Shown piece after piece: positions 42,638 through 50,822 of a DNA stretch of 64,000 bases. Each line of letters opens with the position of its first letter. The stretch's first letter is position 1. Source of the stretch: Microcaldota archaeon (GTDB lineage: Archaea; B1Sed10-29; B47-G15); the NCBI GenBank assembly GCA_003660975.1, contig QMVG01000005.1, forward strand, positions 1-64,000, read 5' to 3'. Both the position numbers and the translations under genes were made by a program. The notes beneath the pieces were generated by a model. The model made no database searches and was not told where the DNA came from. It worked only from the letters and a program-made list of their open reading frames with translations.

Positions 42638-42660
42638 CAAAAATGAGAACACATTTGCAT

Positions 42661-44127
42661 TTAATAAGATTTTGCTAAGTAAACCATCAATTTGGCTTCT
42701 CTTCCACAGATAATACATTTACCTTTTGCTGCTTCCTCTCTACCATGTAGGACGCCTCTAACCTCCAAGCCAGTTTCTTCTTTTATCACGTCAGCGCAAG
42801 GCTTGCCATCACTATCAATTGAGCAGAAGGGCACTTTGATAAAGCCCCCTTTATCAGCTAACTTTTTCAATTCTTCTTTCGTTTTTGCCTCAAAGAGTCG
42901 TGAATTGAAGTCTTTATCTGCCTTTTCTTTCAGATTTTTGAGAATTTCTTTTCCTACATTCTTTAGATACTTGTCAAGCTCTTTTTCATCTATCATCTCT
43001 CTTTTTCCTGTATCCCTCCTTACGATAGTAAGTTTGGCTTCATGTAACTCTTTCTCTCCTACCTCGATTCTGATTGGAACGCCTCTAAGCTCCCAATAAT
43101 AAAATTTAGCTCCAGGTTGCTTATCACTCTCATCAAATTCAACCCTGTATTCTTTTTTTAGTTTCTCGTGTAGCATCAAGCACTTGGTGTTTATTGCATC
43201 AATATCTACTCCTGTCTTGAATATTGGCACAATAACAATCTGAATAGGAGCTATTTCAAATGGAAAGACGCAGCCTTTATTGTCACCGTGAACTGCAATC
43301 ACAGCTGCCAGGATTCTACCTACAGCAGGCCCATAGCATGTCTGCCACGGGTGCCTTTCATTTCCGTCTTTATCAATAAAGCTTATGCCAAATGTCTTTG
43401 AAAAGTTCTGGCCTAAAAAGTGAGTGGAAGGCAGCTGTAAAACCCTCCCACTTGCAATCAAAGCATCAGCCCCAAAAGTATATTCAGCACCTGCAAACTT
43501 GTCCCATGAGGGTCTTCTAAAATATAAAAAAGGAATGCCCAATTTATTGTGGATTATCTCCTCTGTGATTTCCATATCTTCAATAACCTGTCTCTCAGCC
43601 TCTCTTTTGCTCTCAAAAACATCATGCGCCTCTATCCAGTAAAACTCTCTGTCCCTCAATAGAGGTCTAGTATGCTTGGTCTCATAGCGCCAAACTTGGC
43701 AGCGCTGGTAAGCTTTAAATGGAAGGTCTCTATATGAGCGAATCCATTGGGCATACATTATATACATTGCTGTTTCGCTTGTTGGTCTCAATGCTAGCTT
43801 TTTTTCCAACTTAGTACTACCACCATGAGTTATCCAAAACACATTTGGTGAGAAGCCCTCAACATGTTCTGCCTCTTTCTCAAAGTTCTCCTCTGGAATC
43901 ACAGCTGGAAAGCGCATTGGTTTATGCCCTCTCCTTTGCAATTCCTTTTCAAACATCTCTTCAATCAGGTTTTCAGCAATTGTGGCATTCGGTCTGTGAA
44001 CTAGAAAACCCTTTACATTATACCTTTGATCTATTAGCTCTGCCCTCCACAGTAGTTCATTATACCACTCGCTGAAATGCTTTTCTTTGTCTATATTGAA
44101 CTCTTTGTCAGCAACCTCTTCAGGCAT
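42661..44127 (-). CDS. proS: Prolyl-tRNA synthetase, archaeal/eukaryotic type
   Basis: These 488 residues have class II motif 2 (RCQVWRYETKHTRPLLRDREFYW), motif 3 near LIASGRVLQLPSTH, TSETAMYIMY, and the archaeal C-terminal zinc-binding extension with FCSID...GKPC...CIICGRE and the terminal YLAKSY. There is no bacterial editing insertion. ATG 44127 follows an AGGTGATA ribosome site, 7 bases after the aIF5A stop. Translation genes aIF5A and proS form an operon. Confidence 0.96.
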   Translation of the reverse strand: MPEEVADKEFNIDKEKHFSEWYNELLWRAELIDQRYNVKGFLVHRPNATIAENLIEEMFEKELQRRGHKPMRFPAVIPEENFEKEAEHVEGFSPNVFWITHGGSTKLEKKLALRPTSETAMYIMYAQWIRSYRDLPFKAYQRCQVWRYETKHTRPLLRDREFYWIEAHDVFESKREAERQVIEDMEITEEIIHNKLGIPFLYFRRPSWDKFAGAEYTFGADALIASGRVLQLPSTHFLGQNFSKTFGISFIDKDGNERHPWQTCYGPAVGRILAAVIAVHGDNKGCVFPFEIAPIQIVIVPIFKTGVDIDAINTKCLMLHEKLKKEYRVEFDESDKQPGAKFYYWELRGVPIRIEVGEKELHEAKLTIVRRDTGKREMIDEKELDKYLKNVGKEILKNLKEKADKDFNSRLFEAKTKEELKKLADKGGFIKVPFCSIDSDGKPCADVIKEETGLEVRGVLHGREEAAKGKCIICGREAKLMVYLAKSY

Positions 44128-44134
44128 TATACTA

Positions 44135-44524
44135 TCACCTTACCCTGCTTATTAGCCTCCTGCCAAGAATTTCCCAGACTTCTACCTCCTGCCCTGCTTC
44201 TAGTTTTCCTTTCATGTCCTCTGGGATGTCCTCTTCATAGGTCTCATAGCTTTCCATGTCCATTAACTGCGCCCTATCGCCCATAAGGGCTATGACCTGG
44301 GCAGTTTTCCTAATTAATATAGGAACATCAACCCTCATATCACCAGGTCCCAAAATATTTTTCTTTTTTCCTGAAAATAGCGAAACAGCAGAAACCCTTG
44401 CTTTTGCTTCACCATGCTTTCCTGGTTTGCTTATACTTATGTCAACAACCCTGCACGGCTCACCATCAATAACAACTAGTTTTCCTGGTTTTAATTCCTT
44501 AAGCTCCTTTCTCTCAACTTCCAT
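44135..44524 (-). CDS. eif5a: Translation factor aIF5A
   Basis: About 129 residues with an SH3-like N-domain and an OB-fold C-domain. The hypusination loop is ISKPGKHGEAKARV with the modified lysine at residue 36. It relieves ribosome stalling at proline-rich stretches. ATG 44524 is chosen, six bases after GAGGTG; the longer frame starts inside that site. The gene lies between a membrane-protein gene and proS, all co-directional. Confidence 0.95.
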   Translation of the reverse strand: MEVERKELKELKPGKLVVIDGEPCRVVDISISKPGKHGEAKARVSAVSLFSGKKKNILGPGDMRVDVPILIRKTAQVIALMGDRAQLMDMESYETYEEDIPEDMKGKLEAGQEVEVWEILGRRLISRVR

Positions 44525-44534
44525 TCCGCACACC

Positions 44535-45557
44535 TCATTTGATATCTATGTCAAATTTTTTCTTGCGCTTCAGGCCCAAACGATAAGCGCAGAAAAGACC
44601 TGTGAAAGTGACAAGCCAGTATGATATAAACCTGTCCAATATAGTCTGCGCTCCGGCCAAAGCAGTGTTCATGCCTGATAGCACATAAATAATTATCATA
44701 GAACTCTCTATTAAAGCTAACCCTCCAGGTATTAATGGAAGAAAACCTACAAGAGCAGTTATCACCAAGACAGTAAATATGACATAAAGAGAAACATTGG
44801 CTCCCAAAGCTCTGAAAACAAAGAACATCCTGAAAGAATCTGCGAGCCACACCATAAATGAAAGCACAAGAGCGTACAGCCATAGTCTTTTCTCCCTAAG
44901 CAGGTATCTAGCATTGTATATATAGTCTTCAACGCCTGATAATATCTGCTTCTGAACTGATTTTTTTCTAAGCCTTCTCGAAAAACGAGAAAAGAAGCTT
45001 ATAAGCTTGTTCACAAGACCCATTCCTGCCTTCTTTTCTAGAGAGAGATAGAGCATCACAAACAAAAAAAAGGCATTAAAGGCAAAAGCAATGAAAAGCA
45101 ATGAAGATATCCATAACGGCAATACAACCATAGCACTGCCAAGAACCACGAGAGAAATCATTGCAAATGTTGCTGCATCAAATATCCTTTCAATTACAAC
45201 AGTTGACAAGCTCTTTCCAGTTCTGCAATTTCCGTGTTTGTTTAACAGATAGGCCCTAAGTGGCTCTCCTCCTACACGAGCTGAAGGTGTTATGTTGCTT
45301 ATTGAAATACCAGCAAGCATGATTTGATATATTTTAAAAAAAGAAATCTTAACACCAGCCTTGTCTGTAAATATCTTCCACCTCTCTGTTAGAAAGGCAA
45401 TACCTAGAAACTGGAGCAGGACAGCCAAAGCAAGATATAGCAAATTCGCTTTATTGAGCAGGGCAATTATCTCATCCACCCCTAAGATAAAGCTTATTGT
45501 TACAGCTACAAGAACACCTGTCAGCACCAAAACAAATAAGAGCCTCTTAATTTCCAT
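44535..45557 (-). CDS. UPF0104/LPG-synthase-TM-like integral membrane protein
   Basis: About 340 residues with eight or so hydrophobic spans. The conserved segment SISNITPSARVGGEPLRAYLL, VVIERIFDAATFAM and the late LVGFLPLIPGGLALIE are typical of the lysylphosphatidylglycerol-synthase transmembrane (UPF0104) family, thought to flip or transfer lipid-linked groups. No soluble transferase domain is attached. ATG 45557 lies about 26 bases after TATTTATAAA, a leaderless start that shares its promoter zone with tatD. Confidence 0.88.
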   Translation of the reverse strand: MEIKRLLFVLVLTGVLVAVTISFILGVDEIIALLNKANLLYLALAVLLQFLGIAFLTERWKIFTDKAGVKISFFKIYQIMLAGISISNITPSARVGGEPLRAYLLNKHGNCRTGKSLSTVVIERIFDAATFAMISLVVLGSAMVVLPLWISSLLFIAFAFNAFFLFVMLYLSLEKKAGMGLVNKLISFFSRFSRRLRKKSVQKQILSGVEDYIYNARYLLREKRLWLYALVLSFMVWLADSFRMFFVFRALGANVSLYVIFTVLVITALVGFLPLIPGGLALIESSMIIIYVLSGMNTALAGAQTILDRFISYWLVTFTGLFCAYRLGLKRKKKFDIDIK

Positions 45558-45577
45558 AACTAACATTACTCTATACT

Positions 45578-45588
45578 TTTATAAATAA
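45578..45588. promoter_or_regulatory. Shared TATA element of the membrane-protein and tatD operons
   Basis: TTTATAAATAA lies about 26 bases from ATG 45557 (minus) and about 37 bases before the proposed tatD GTG 45620 (plus). Its near-palindromic form allows divergent use. Confidence 0.45.
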
Positions 45589-45619
45589 TATTGCTGTGAC
45601 TGATGCATTAGGTGGTGTT

Positions 45620-46366
45620 GTGATAGACAACCATGCGCACTTAGATGATAAGCGATTCAAGAAGGATATTGACGAAGTGGTCAAAAGGGCCAAAGAAAAG
45701 CTTGATGCAGTTTTTCTGCCTGCCTCAAGCTTTAGAAGCAACAGGCGAGTATTACAACTCCACAGGGCCTATCCTGAATTCCTGTATCCCATGGCAGGGA
45801 TGGACCCAATGGCCTGCCTAAAAAAGCCAGAAAAGATAGATGATGTTGAAATATGGGCAAAAGAGGAAAAAGATATAATTGCAATAGGAGAGGTTGGTTT
45901 AGAGTATTACCATGCAGCAGAGGAAAAGGAGCGTCAGAAAATAAATCTTGGGAGGTTTATAGCACTGGCAAATGAGATTCACAAGCCATTAGTAATTCAT
46001 TGCAGAGAAGCGTGGTCAGATATATTCAAAGAGCTTGAAAGGGCAGAAGTTAACGTAATACTCCATGCTTTCTCAGGAGGGCTGGAAGAAATCAAGAGAG
46101 CGATTGACAGCTCTTTTTATATCTCTCTCGCTACCAATATTTGTTATCCAGAAAACATAAGGTTAATTAAACACATTCCCTTAGATATTATGTTGCTTGA
46201 GACAGATTCACCGTATTTACACCCTTACAGACAGGGAAGAAATGAACCTGCAAATGTCTGGGAAAGCGCACGAAAGATATCTGAGATAAAAGGCATAGAA
46301 TTAAAGGAATTAAACAATATAATTAATAAAAACACATGGAAAGCCTTTAAGGTAAGAGGTGCTTAG
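45620..46366 (+). CDS. TatD-family metal-dependent DNase/hydrolase
   Basis: About 248 residues. Metal ligands: VIDNHAHLDD at the N-terminus, AIGEVGLEYY (Glu), PLVIHCREAW (His), VILHAFSGG (His) and LETDSPYL (Asp). The proposed GTG start at 45620 follows GGTGGT and gives the family-typical N-terminus; an in-frame GTG at 45596 lies too close to the TATA box. The enzyme probably trims DNA or RNA 3' ends. The next gene starts one base after the stop, making it the head of a six-gene run. Confidence 0.9.
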   Translation: MIDNHAHLDDKRFKKDIDEVVKRAKEKLDAVFLPASSFRSNRRVLQLHRAYPEFLYPMAGMDPMACLKKPEKIDDVEIWAKEEKDIIAIGEVGLEYYHAAEEKERQKINLGRFIALANEIHKPLVIHCREAWSDIFKELERAEVNVILHAFSGGLEEIKRAIDSSFYISLATNICYPENIRLIKHIPLDIMLLETDSPYLHPYRQGRNEPANVWESARKISEIKGIELKELNNIINKNTWKAFKVRGA

Positions 46367-46834
46367 ATGCCGAGAATACTGGAAGAAGTTAAAACAAAAT
46401 TTGGTATGGGAAAGAAAAAGAAAGCAATAGCTTTCTTTGTTGATGGTCCGAATATGCTTAGAAAAGAATTTGATTTTGACTTGAACAAAGTCAAACAGCA
46501 ACTGGAGAAATTTGGAAGTATAAAGATTGGCAAGGTTTTCTTAAACCAATATGCTCCTGAAAAACTGATAGAAGCAATAGTGAATCAAGGTTTTGAAGTT
46601 GTTATAGTCACAAGCGATGATATTGATGCTCCAATGGCAGCAGAAGCCATGGAGGCAATTTTCAATGGTCACATAGATGTAATTGCTGTAATGACAAGAG
46701 ATGGAGATTTCCAATCCATTTTATTGAAAGCTAAAAAATACGGAAAAGACACTATTGTTATAGGAAGCGAGCCACTTTCGGCCTCATTAAGAAACACGGC
46801 AGATTATGTTATTAAAATCAATGAGAGGCGCTGA
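46367..46834 (+). CDS. NYN/LabA-like PIN-fold nuclease
   Basis: These 155 residues begin with a basic tail, then FFVDGPNMLRKEFDF (first Asp), VVIVTSDDIDAPMAAEA and VIAVMTRDGDFQSILLKAKKYG (acidic DGDF), IVIGSEPLSASLRNTADYVI. This is the NYN (LabA/DUF88) arrangement of metal-binding acids, suggesting an RNase. It begins 1 base after tatD. LabA-like proteins in bacteria and archaea are poorly understood. Confidence 0.88.
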   Translation: MPRILEEVKTKFGMGKKKKAIAFFVDGPNMLRKEFDFDLNKVKQQLEKFGSIKIGKVFLNQYAPEKLIEAIVNQGFEVVIVTSDDIDAPMAAEAMEAIFNGHIDVIAVMTRDGDFQSILLKAKKYGKDTIVIGSEPLSASLRNTADYVIKINERR

Positions 46835-46835
46835 T

Positions 46836-47366
46836 ATGAGGATAAGTGCTGGGAAGGTAATTGACAAGGGAAAAGCCACTGAAGAAATTAATGCAAAGGA
46901 ATATATTCTAAACCTAATGAATGCCTCTTTCAATGGATATATAACAGTTACCGCAGAAGGCAATTACGGTTTAGAGGAGGGAATAATTGTCTTCAGCGAA
47001 GGCAAAATTGTTGCTTCTTCATATAATTATTTCACATTCGAAAAAGAATTCAGAGCAGAGGAAGCATTAAAGAGAAGCCTCAATGCTTTTTTAAATCCAA
47101 GAGCCATCATTGACTCATATGCTCTGGAGAGCTATCAAGTACAGCTTTTTATGACTCTAAATGATGATTACCTTTTAAAAGAGGGGGTGGGTCCAGAAAA
47201 TTTAACAGTTCCCAACAGTTTCTCCCGTGATTTTGAAAATGAGGTTCTTCACAGTAGCAAAGAGGCTTCTGGTCTTTCAAGAGAGGCATTGTTAAAGAAG
47301 TATAATCTTGTAATGCTGTCAAGCCCACCATCTTTATCAAAGGGAGATAAAAATGAAAGCAGTTGA
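46836..47366 (+). CDS. DUF2226-like protein
   Basis: About 176 residues. The N-terminal half (NGYITVTAEGNYGLEEGIIV, then FSEGKIVASSYNYFTFEKEF) is the DUF2226 pattern, found in archaea beside roadblock-type genes. The rest is helical and ends in a serine-rich tail. ATG 46836 directly follows the NYN stop. The end overlaps the next gene by 14 bases. It probably works as a small adaptor in the complex encoded by this operon; this is inference. Confidence 0.7.
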   Translation: MRISAGKVIDKGKATEEINAKEYILNLMNASFNGYITVTAEGNYGLEEGIIVFSEGKIVASSYNYFTFEKEFRAEEALKRSLNAFLNPRAIIDSYALESYQVQLFMTLNDDYLLKEGVGPENLTVPNSFSRDFENEVLHSSKEASGLSREALLKKYNLVMLSSPPSLSKGDKNESS

Positions 47367-47805
47367 GTTAATTTATAATATACTTGGGAAGAAAACTTCT
47401 AAGCAATTAGAAGAGGAAAAAATGAGAATACTCAAAGAGCTCATAACTGAGCATAAGAGGAAAGAAGCAGAGAAACTAGATGAATATGCCAAACAATTAG
47501 CGAGTGATTACGATGTTAAGCATATTGTTGTTTCAAATGTAAATGGAGAGATGGTGCTGAGCACTGATGAAAAAGCATACTCAAATGCAATAAAAGGGTC
47601 AAGCATATTTGAATACATTCAGTCTGAGTTTCCAAAAGCTAAAATGGTAGTAGTAAAAGATGACGAAGGATACAAAAACATCTATAAATTCAAAAATAAA
47701 ATTTACAGCATAAGAGCAGATGGTGAGATGAGTTCAATTGAATTAAGAAGAATCGCTCAGATGCTTGAAGAGGGGAGCAAAAGGTTTAAGGAGGAGGAAG
47801 AGTGA
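47353..47805 (+). CDS. Roadblock/LC7-like protein
   Basis: These 150 residues have an N-terminal coiled coil (KQLEEEKMRILKELITEHKR) followed by a roadblock-like domain: HIVVSNVNGEMVLSTDEKAY, VVVKDDEGYKNIYKFKNKIY, then SSIELRRIAQML. Roadblock proteins commonly pair with small GTPases or ATPases. Here the neighbour is a MinD ATPase whose GTG overlaps this stop (GTGA), so a protein pair is likely. The family call is from the fold pattern only. Confidence 0.65.
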   Translation: MKAVELIYNILGKKTSKQLEEEKMRILKELITEHKRKEAEKLDEYAKQLASDYDVKHIVVSNVNGEMVLSTDEKAYSNAIKGSSIFEYIQSEFPKAKMVVVKDDEGYKNIYKFKNKIYSIRADGEMSSIELRRIAQMLEEGSKRFKEEEE

Positions 47806-48617
47806 CAAGAACAATAGCCATTGCCTCTGGCAAGGGAGGTGTTGGGAAAACAACCATTGCAGCTAATTTAGGTATCGCTATTGCGGCTACTGGAAAAAAG
47901 GTAATTATATTGGATGCAGACATTGATATGGCAAATCTAGAGCTGGCTTTGGGAATGGAAGGCAGACCATTAACGCTGCAGGATGTAGTTTCTGGTGAAG
48001 CCAACATTGAAGATGCATTGTACGAAACATATAATAAAGCACTATTCATGCCAGCAGGCATAAGCCCTGCACAGCAGAGAAGAATAGACCCTGAGAAGCT
48101 CCCAGAGCTTGTGGAGAAGTTGGCTGAGATGGCTGATTTTGTGATATTGGACTGTCCTGCTGGCACTGGAAAGGACACTCTTGCCTGCTTTAATGCCTGT
48201 AAAGAGACCTTACTTGTTGTGATTCCAGAAAAGATGAGTGTGGCAGACGCATATAAGACAGCACAAGCTGCTCAAAGGATGGGCAGTTCAGTCACGGGTG
48301 TAATAATAAACATGATAACAGGAGAGAGAGGAGAGATAAAAGACAAGGAGATAGCCGCGCTTCTAAATGCCCCCATACTGGCAAGAATAAAGCTTGACCC
48401 CGCTATCAAAAAATCTGTTGCTTCAGGCAAACCAATAGTGATATCTGATCCTGAAAATGAGAATGTTGAAGAGATACACAAATTGGTCGCTTCTCTGACA
48501 GGTGCTGCTTATATACCAGAACTTCCTAAAAAATCATGGTTGAAAAAAATCATTAGTTTTTTAAAATTTAAAAGAGGTGACACAAAACATGGCAGAGGAG
48601 ATAAGCAGGCCTTTTGA
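47802..48617 (+). CDS. MinD-like ParA-family ATPase
   Basis: These 271 residues carry the deviant Walker A SGKGGVGKTTIAANLG, switch I ILDADIDMANLELALG, switch II FVILDCPAGTG, and a C-terminal amphipathic basic helix (KKSWLKKIISFLKFKR) as in membrane-cycling MinD. It starts with GTG 47802 after GGAGGAAGA. Archaeal MinD proteins position motility or chemosensory machinery; no such genes are nearby. The last 29 bases overlap the LSm gene. Confidence 0.93.
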   Translation: MTRTIAIASGKGGVGKTTIAANLGIAIAATGKKVIILDADIDMANLELALGMEGRPLTLQDVVSGEANIEDALYETYNKALFMPAGISPAQQRRIDPEKLPELVEKLAEMADFVILDCPAGTGKDTLACFNACKETLLVVIPEKMSVADAYKTAQAAQRMGSSVTGVIINMITGERGEIKDKEIAALLNAPILARIKLDPAIKKSVASGKPIVISDPENENVEEIHKLVASLTGAAYIPELPKKSWLKKIISFLKFKRGDTKHGRGDKQAF

Positions 48618-48816
48618 CCTTTTGAACAGCATCGTTGGAAAAAGCGCAATGGTAAAGCTGAAGGGCAATATGCAGCTGCGCGGCATATTGAGAGCTTTTG
48701 ACCAGCATATGAATCTCGTGTTAGAAGATGCTGACGAGCTGAAAGATGACCAAAAGGTGGCCAGGATAGGAACTGTAATTGTAAGGGGAGACAACATTCT
48801 ATATGTGTCACCTTAG
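48589..48816 (+). CDS. LSm/Sm-like archaeal protein
   Basis: This 75-residue Sm fold has Sm1 VGKSAMVKLKGNMQLRGILRAFDQHMNLVL (residues about 17-46) and Sm2 RIGTVIVRGDNILYV. It forms ring oligomers that bind U-rich RNA. ATG 48589 is preferred; an in-frame GTG at 48577 lies within the GAGGTG ribosome site. In many archaea lsm precedes the L37e gene; here it instead ends the MinD operon. Confidence 0.92.
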   Translation: MAEEISRPFDLLNSIVGKSAMVKLKGNMQLRGILRAFDQHMNLVLEDADELKDDQKVARIGTVIVRGDNILYVSP

Positions 48817-48871
48817 AAAGAGTTAATAAGTTTTTATTTCAAAAATTTCTTAGTTTTACTTATATGCAAAA

Positions 48872-48943
48872 GGGCCCGTAGATCAGTGGTAGATCGTCCG
48901 CCTTGCACGCGGAAGGTCGGGGGTTCAAATCCCTCCGGGTCCA
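48872..48943 (+). tRNA. tRNA-Ala (anticodon TGC)
   Basis: The acceptor GGGCCCG pairs with CGGGTCC and has the G3-U70 pair that marks alanine tRNAs, with discriminator A. The anticodon stem TCCGC/GCGGA holds TGC, and the T arm is GGGGGTTCAAATCCCTC. CCA is not encoded beyond the discriminator; the sequence continues TTTATGG. The last 17 bases of the gene are repeated downstream. Confidence 0.97.
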
Positions 48944-49158
48944 TTTATGGTCGAAGACCATAAGCTTGGGGCTTTATTTCGCTTAAGCCTTTAACATCGC
49001 AATAACAGAAAAGGCTTAAATCCCTCCGGGTCCATTTTTGCTTAAGCTTTTTCTGTAGGTTTAGTAGAAAAAAGCTTATTTTTGCTTTTTTGCTTAAGCT
49101 TTTTCCATAGATTTGATAGAAAAAAGCTTAAAGCCTTTAACACAGCAATAACAGAAGA
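48927..49158. repeat. tRNA-Ala 3'-end duplication and hairpin repeats
   Basis: AAATCCCTCCGGGTCCATTT at 48927-48946 recurs exactly at 49018-49037 (offset 91). GCCTTTAACATCGCAATAAC at 48987 recurs at 49133 as GCCTTTAACACAGCAATAAC, and both copies are followed by AGAA. TTTTTGCTTAAGCTTTTTC at 49035-49053 recurs at 49087-49105. Several parts fold into hairpins (TTAAGCCTTT/AAAAGGCTTAA; TAAGCTTTTTCT/AGAAAAAAGCTTA). No frame of more than about 20 codons is seen here. This is a non-coding repeat zone with an att-like duplication, possibly also terminators. Confidence 0.8.
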
Positions 49159-49164
49159 AATAAG

Positions 49165-49608
49165 TTAGTGGCTTTCTTTTGTTAGCAGGCGGTCCAGGTA
49201 ATCTATTAGGATGTTAAGGGTTTTCAGCAATTTCTCCTTCTCCTTGAATTCTTTTTCCTCCTTTTCAAGTTGCCTTTTTAATATTTCCTCACTGTTATAA
49301 AATGAAGGCACCAAGCTTTCCTTTGCTCTTTCAAGTTCTGCTTCCACAGGGCTTAACTTTCCTGCTCTCCTTCTTGCTTTTTTTAATTTTTCTATATCTC
49401 CTGCCATCCTGGTCAAATCCCTTGACTCTGGGAGCAATACTCCCAAGTCTATCAGCTCCCTGACCAATTCTTCCCTTCTTTTCAGCAATGAGTCTCTGAG
49501 CCTCTTTAAGTCTTTGAAGTGCTTTATCTCTGCTTCCCTATCTGCTTTTATTCTGATTCCTTTTTCTGTGACCTCTACCACTGCCTTCTGTTTTCCCCTC
49601 TTTTTCAT
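49165..49608 (-). CDS. Coiled-coil protein, unknown
   Basis: These 147 residues have a strand-like start (KQKAVVEVTEKGIRIKADRE) and then long charged helices. There is no motif I recognise. It overlaps the upstream coiled-coil gene by 4 bases (ATGA, 49605-49608), so the two are co-translated and may dimerise. It reads toward the repeat zone behind tRNA-Ala. Confidence 0.6.
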   Translation of the reverse strand: MKKRGKQKAVVEVTEKGIRIKADREAEIKHFKDLKRLRDSLLKRREELVRELIDLGVLLPESRDLTRMAGDIEKLKKARRRAGKLSPVEAELERAKESLVPSFYNSEEILKRQLEKEEKEFKEKEKLLKTLNILIDYLDRLLTKESH

Positions 49609-50123
49609 TTAACCATTTCCTCTATTTTCTTTAATTTCTTCATTGCCTCCTGTATGCGGGCTAACTTTAGCAGTATCTCCTTCTGCTTTGAAGGGGAAGA
49701 CATATACCTACTTTCCAATCTCCTACGCTCATTATCCAATTCATTCTTGAGATTTTCCAGCTCGGGCAAGGTTTTGCGCTTTATTTCTTCTAGCTCTCTG
49801 TCTAATTTACGCAGTCTTCTTTCATCAAAGTTTATCGCTTCTTTAAGCATTTCCACTTTGCTTTTCTGTTGTTCTACAATATCAGGCACCAAGCCTGAAT
49901 CTCTTATCTTTGGAGGAATGGCTTCATCAACTTTGCTTTCTTTCAGCATTAAACGCAGCTTCTCTGCTTCCCATATCTCTTGAATCTCCTCGCCCTCCTC
50001 AATTATCTCTCTTTGTTTTTTCTTTAATTCTTCAACCTTTCTCGCCGCCTCTTCTATTTTGTTTATTTTGAAAAGCCATTCAGGCATAGCTTTCCTGGAG
50101 GCAGTTTTCCTTTTAACTCCCAT
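49605..50123 (-). CDS. Coiled-coil protein, unknown
   Basis: About 172 residues, basic N-terminus (MGVKRKTASRKAMPEWLFKI) and long Glu/Lys helices to the end. ATG 50123 is chosen because GGTGAG precedes it; an in-frame GTG at 50132 lies within that site. It is coupled to the following coiled-coil gene and starts 63 bases after L10e. Heptad-like patterns suggest a rod or scaffold. No family is recognised. Confidence 0.6.
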   Translation of the reverse strand: MGVKRKTASRKAMPEWLFKINKIEEAARKVEELKKKQREIIEEGEEIQEIWEAEKLRLMLKESKVDEAIPPKIRDSGLVPDIVEQQKSKVEMLKEAINFDERRLRKLDRELEEIKRKTLPELENLKNELDNERRRLESRYMSSPSKQKEILLKLARIQEAMKKLKKIEEMVK

Positions 50124-50185
50124 ACAGCTCACCGCTCAGCACAACAATAAGAAGAGCGCATTTACTATATAAAAATTTGCAAAAA

Positions 50186-50755
50186 TTAGGCAGATGCCTT
50201 AGCTGCTTCCTTGCCTGCCTCTTCTTTCCTTATTGCCTCAACCTTTACTTTCGGTGTCCCAGGCATCCTGCTACCTGCTTTTCTTAATGCCTCTCTTGCT
50301 TCCTTTTCAAATTGCTTCGTGGTGTAAATGCTCATTATCTTCTGTCCTTTCTTAACAACAGCAGCTCTTCCAACAGGCTTGCCAAAAGCTTTTCTCATAC
50401 CAGAAGAAAGCCTGTCAGCTCCTGCTCCTGAAAGCATTGCATGTTCTCTCAGAACCTGATGTGGGAAAACACGCACTTTGAAATAGTAATTTTCCTTTCC
50501 AACATGCTTCTCCATATGCCTATTGCATGCAATTCTTGCAGCCTCTAAGGCATTATGTCTTATTTGGCATGAAAAGCTTGGTATTAGATACACCTCAACA
50601 TCTCCCTCTTTCTGCCATTTTGGGCTTCCCATGTCAAAGCTTCTTATTCTTGAATCAGGAACGCCTTTAACAAAAGCCTTGTTTACTTTTCTTCTAGCAG
50701 TTCTGGTCCAAGCCCTTTGAATTGCCCTGTATATTCTTGCAGGTCTAAGTCCCAT
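50186..50755 (-). CDS. rpl10e: Ribosomal protein L10e (uL16)
   Basis: These 189 residues match archaeal L10e: MGLRPARIYRAIQRAWTRTA, KVNKAFVKGVPDSRIRSFD, ARIACNRHMEKHVG, the flexible loop HAMLSGAGADRLSSGMRKAFG near the A/P sites, and IMSIYTTKQFEKEAREALRKA. The C-terminal AAKASA tail is short. A TTTTTAAAC-like TATA lies about 55-60 bases upstream in the gap to the ThiI-like gene. Length and motifs are normal. Confidence 0.96.
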   Translation of the reverse strand: MGLRPARIYRAIQRAWTRTARRKVNKAFVKGVPDSRIRSFDMGSPKWQKEGDVEVYLIPSFSCQIRHNALEAARIACNRHMEKHVGKENYYFKVRVFPHQVLREHAMLSGAGADRLSSGMRKAFGKPVGRAAVVKKGQKIMSIYTTKQFEKEAREALRKAGSRMPGTPKVKVEAIRKEEAGKEAAKASA

Positions 50756-50822
50756 AGAAACACCTTTTCAATGCTCAGAAAACGCAGTAAGATTATAAAT
50801 GCAGGGGTTTAAAAAGCTTTTG

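Noticed and set aside
42638-42718. Longer start of the surface protein overlapping proS
   Set aside because: The signal peptide begins at the ATG 42637 and a TATA-like element lies about 28 bases upstream of it.
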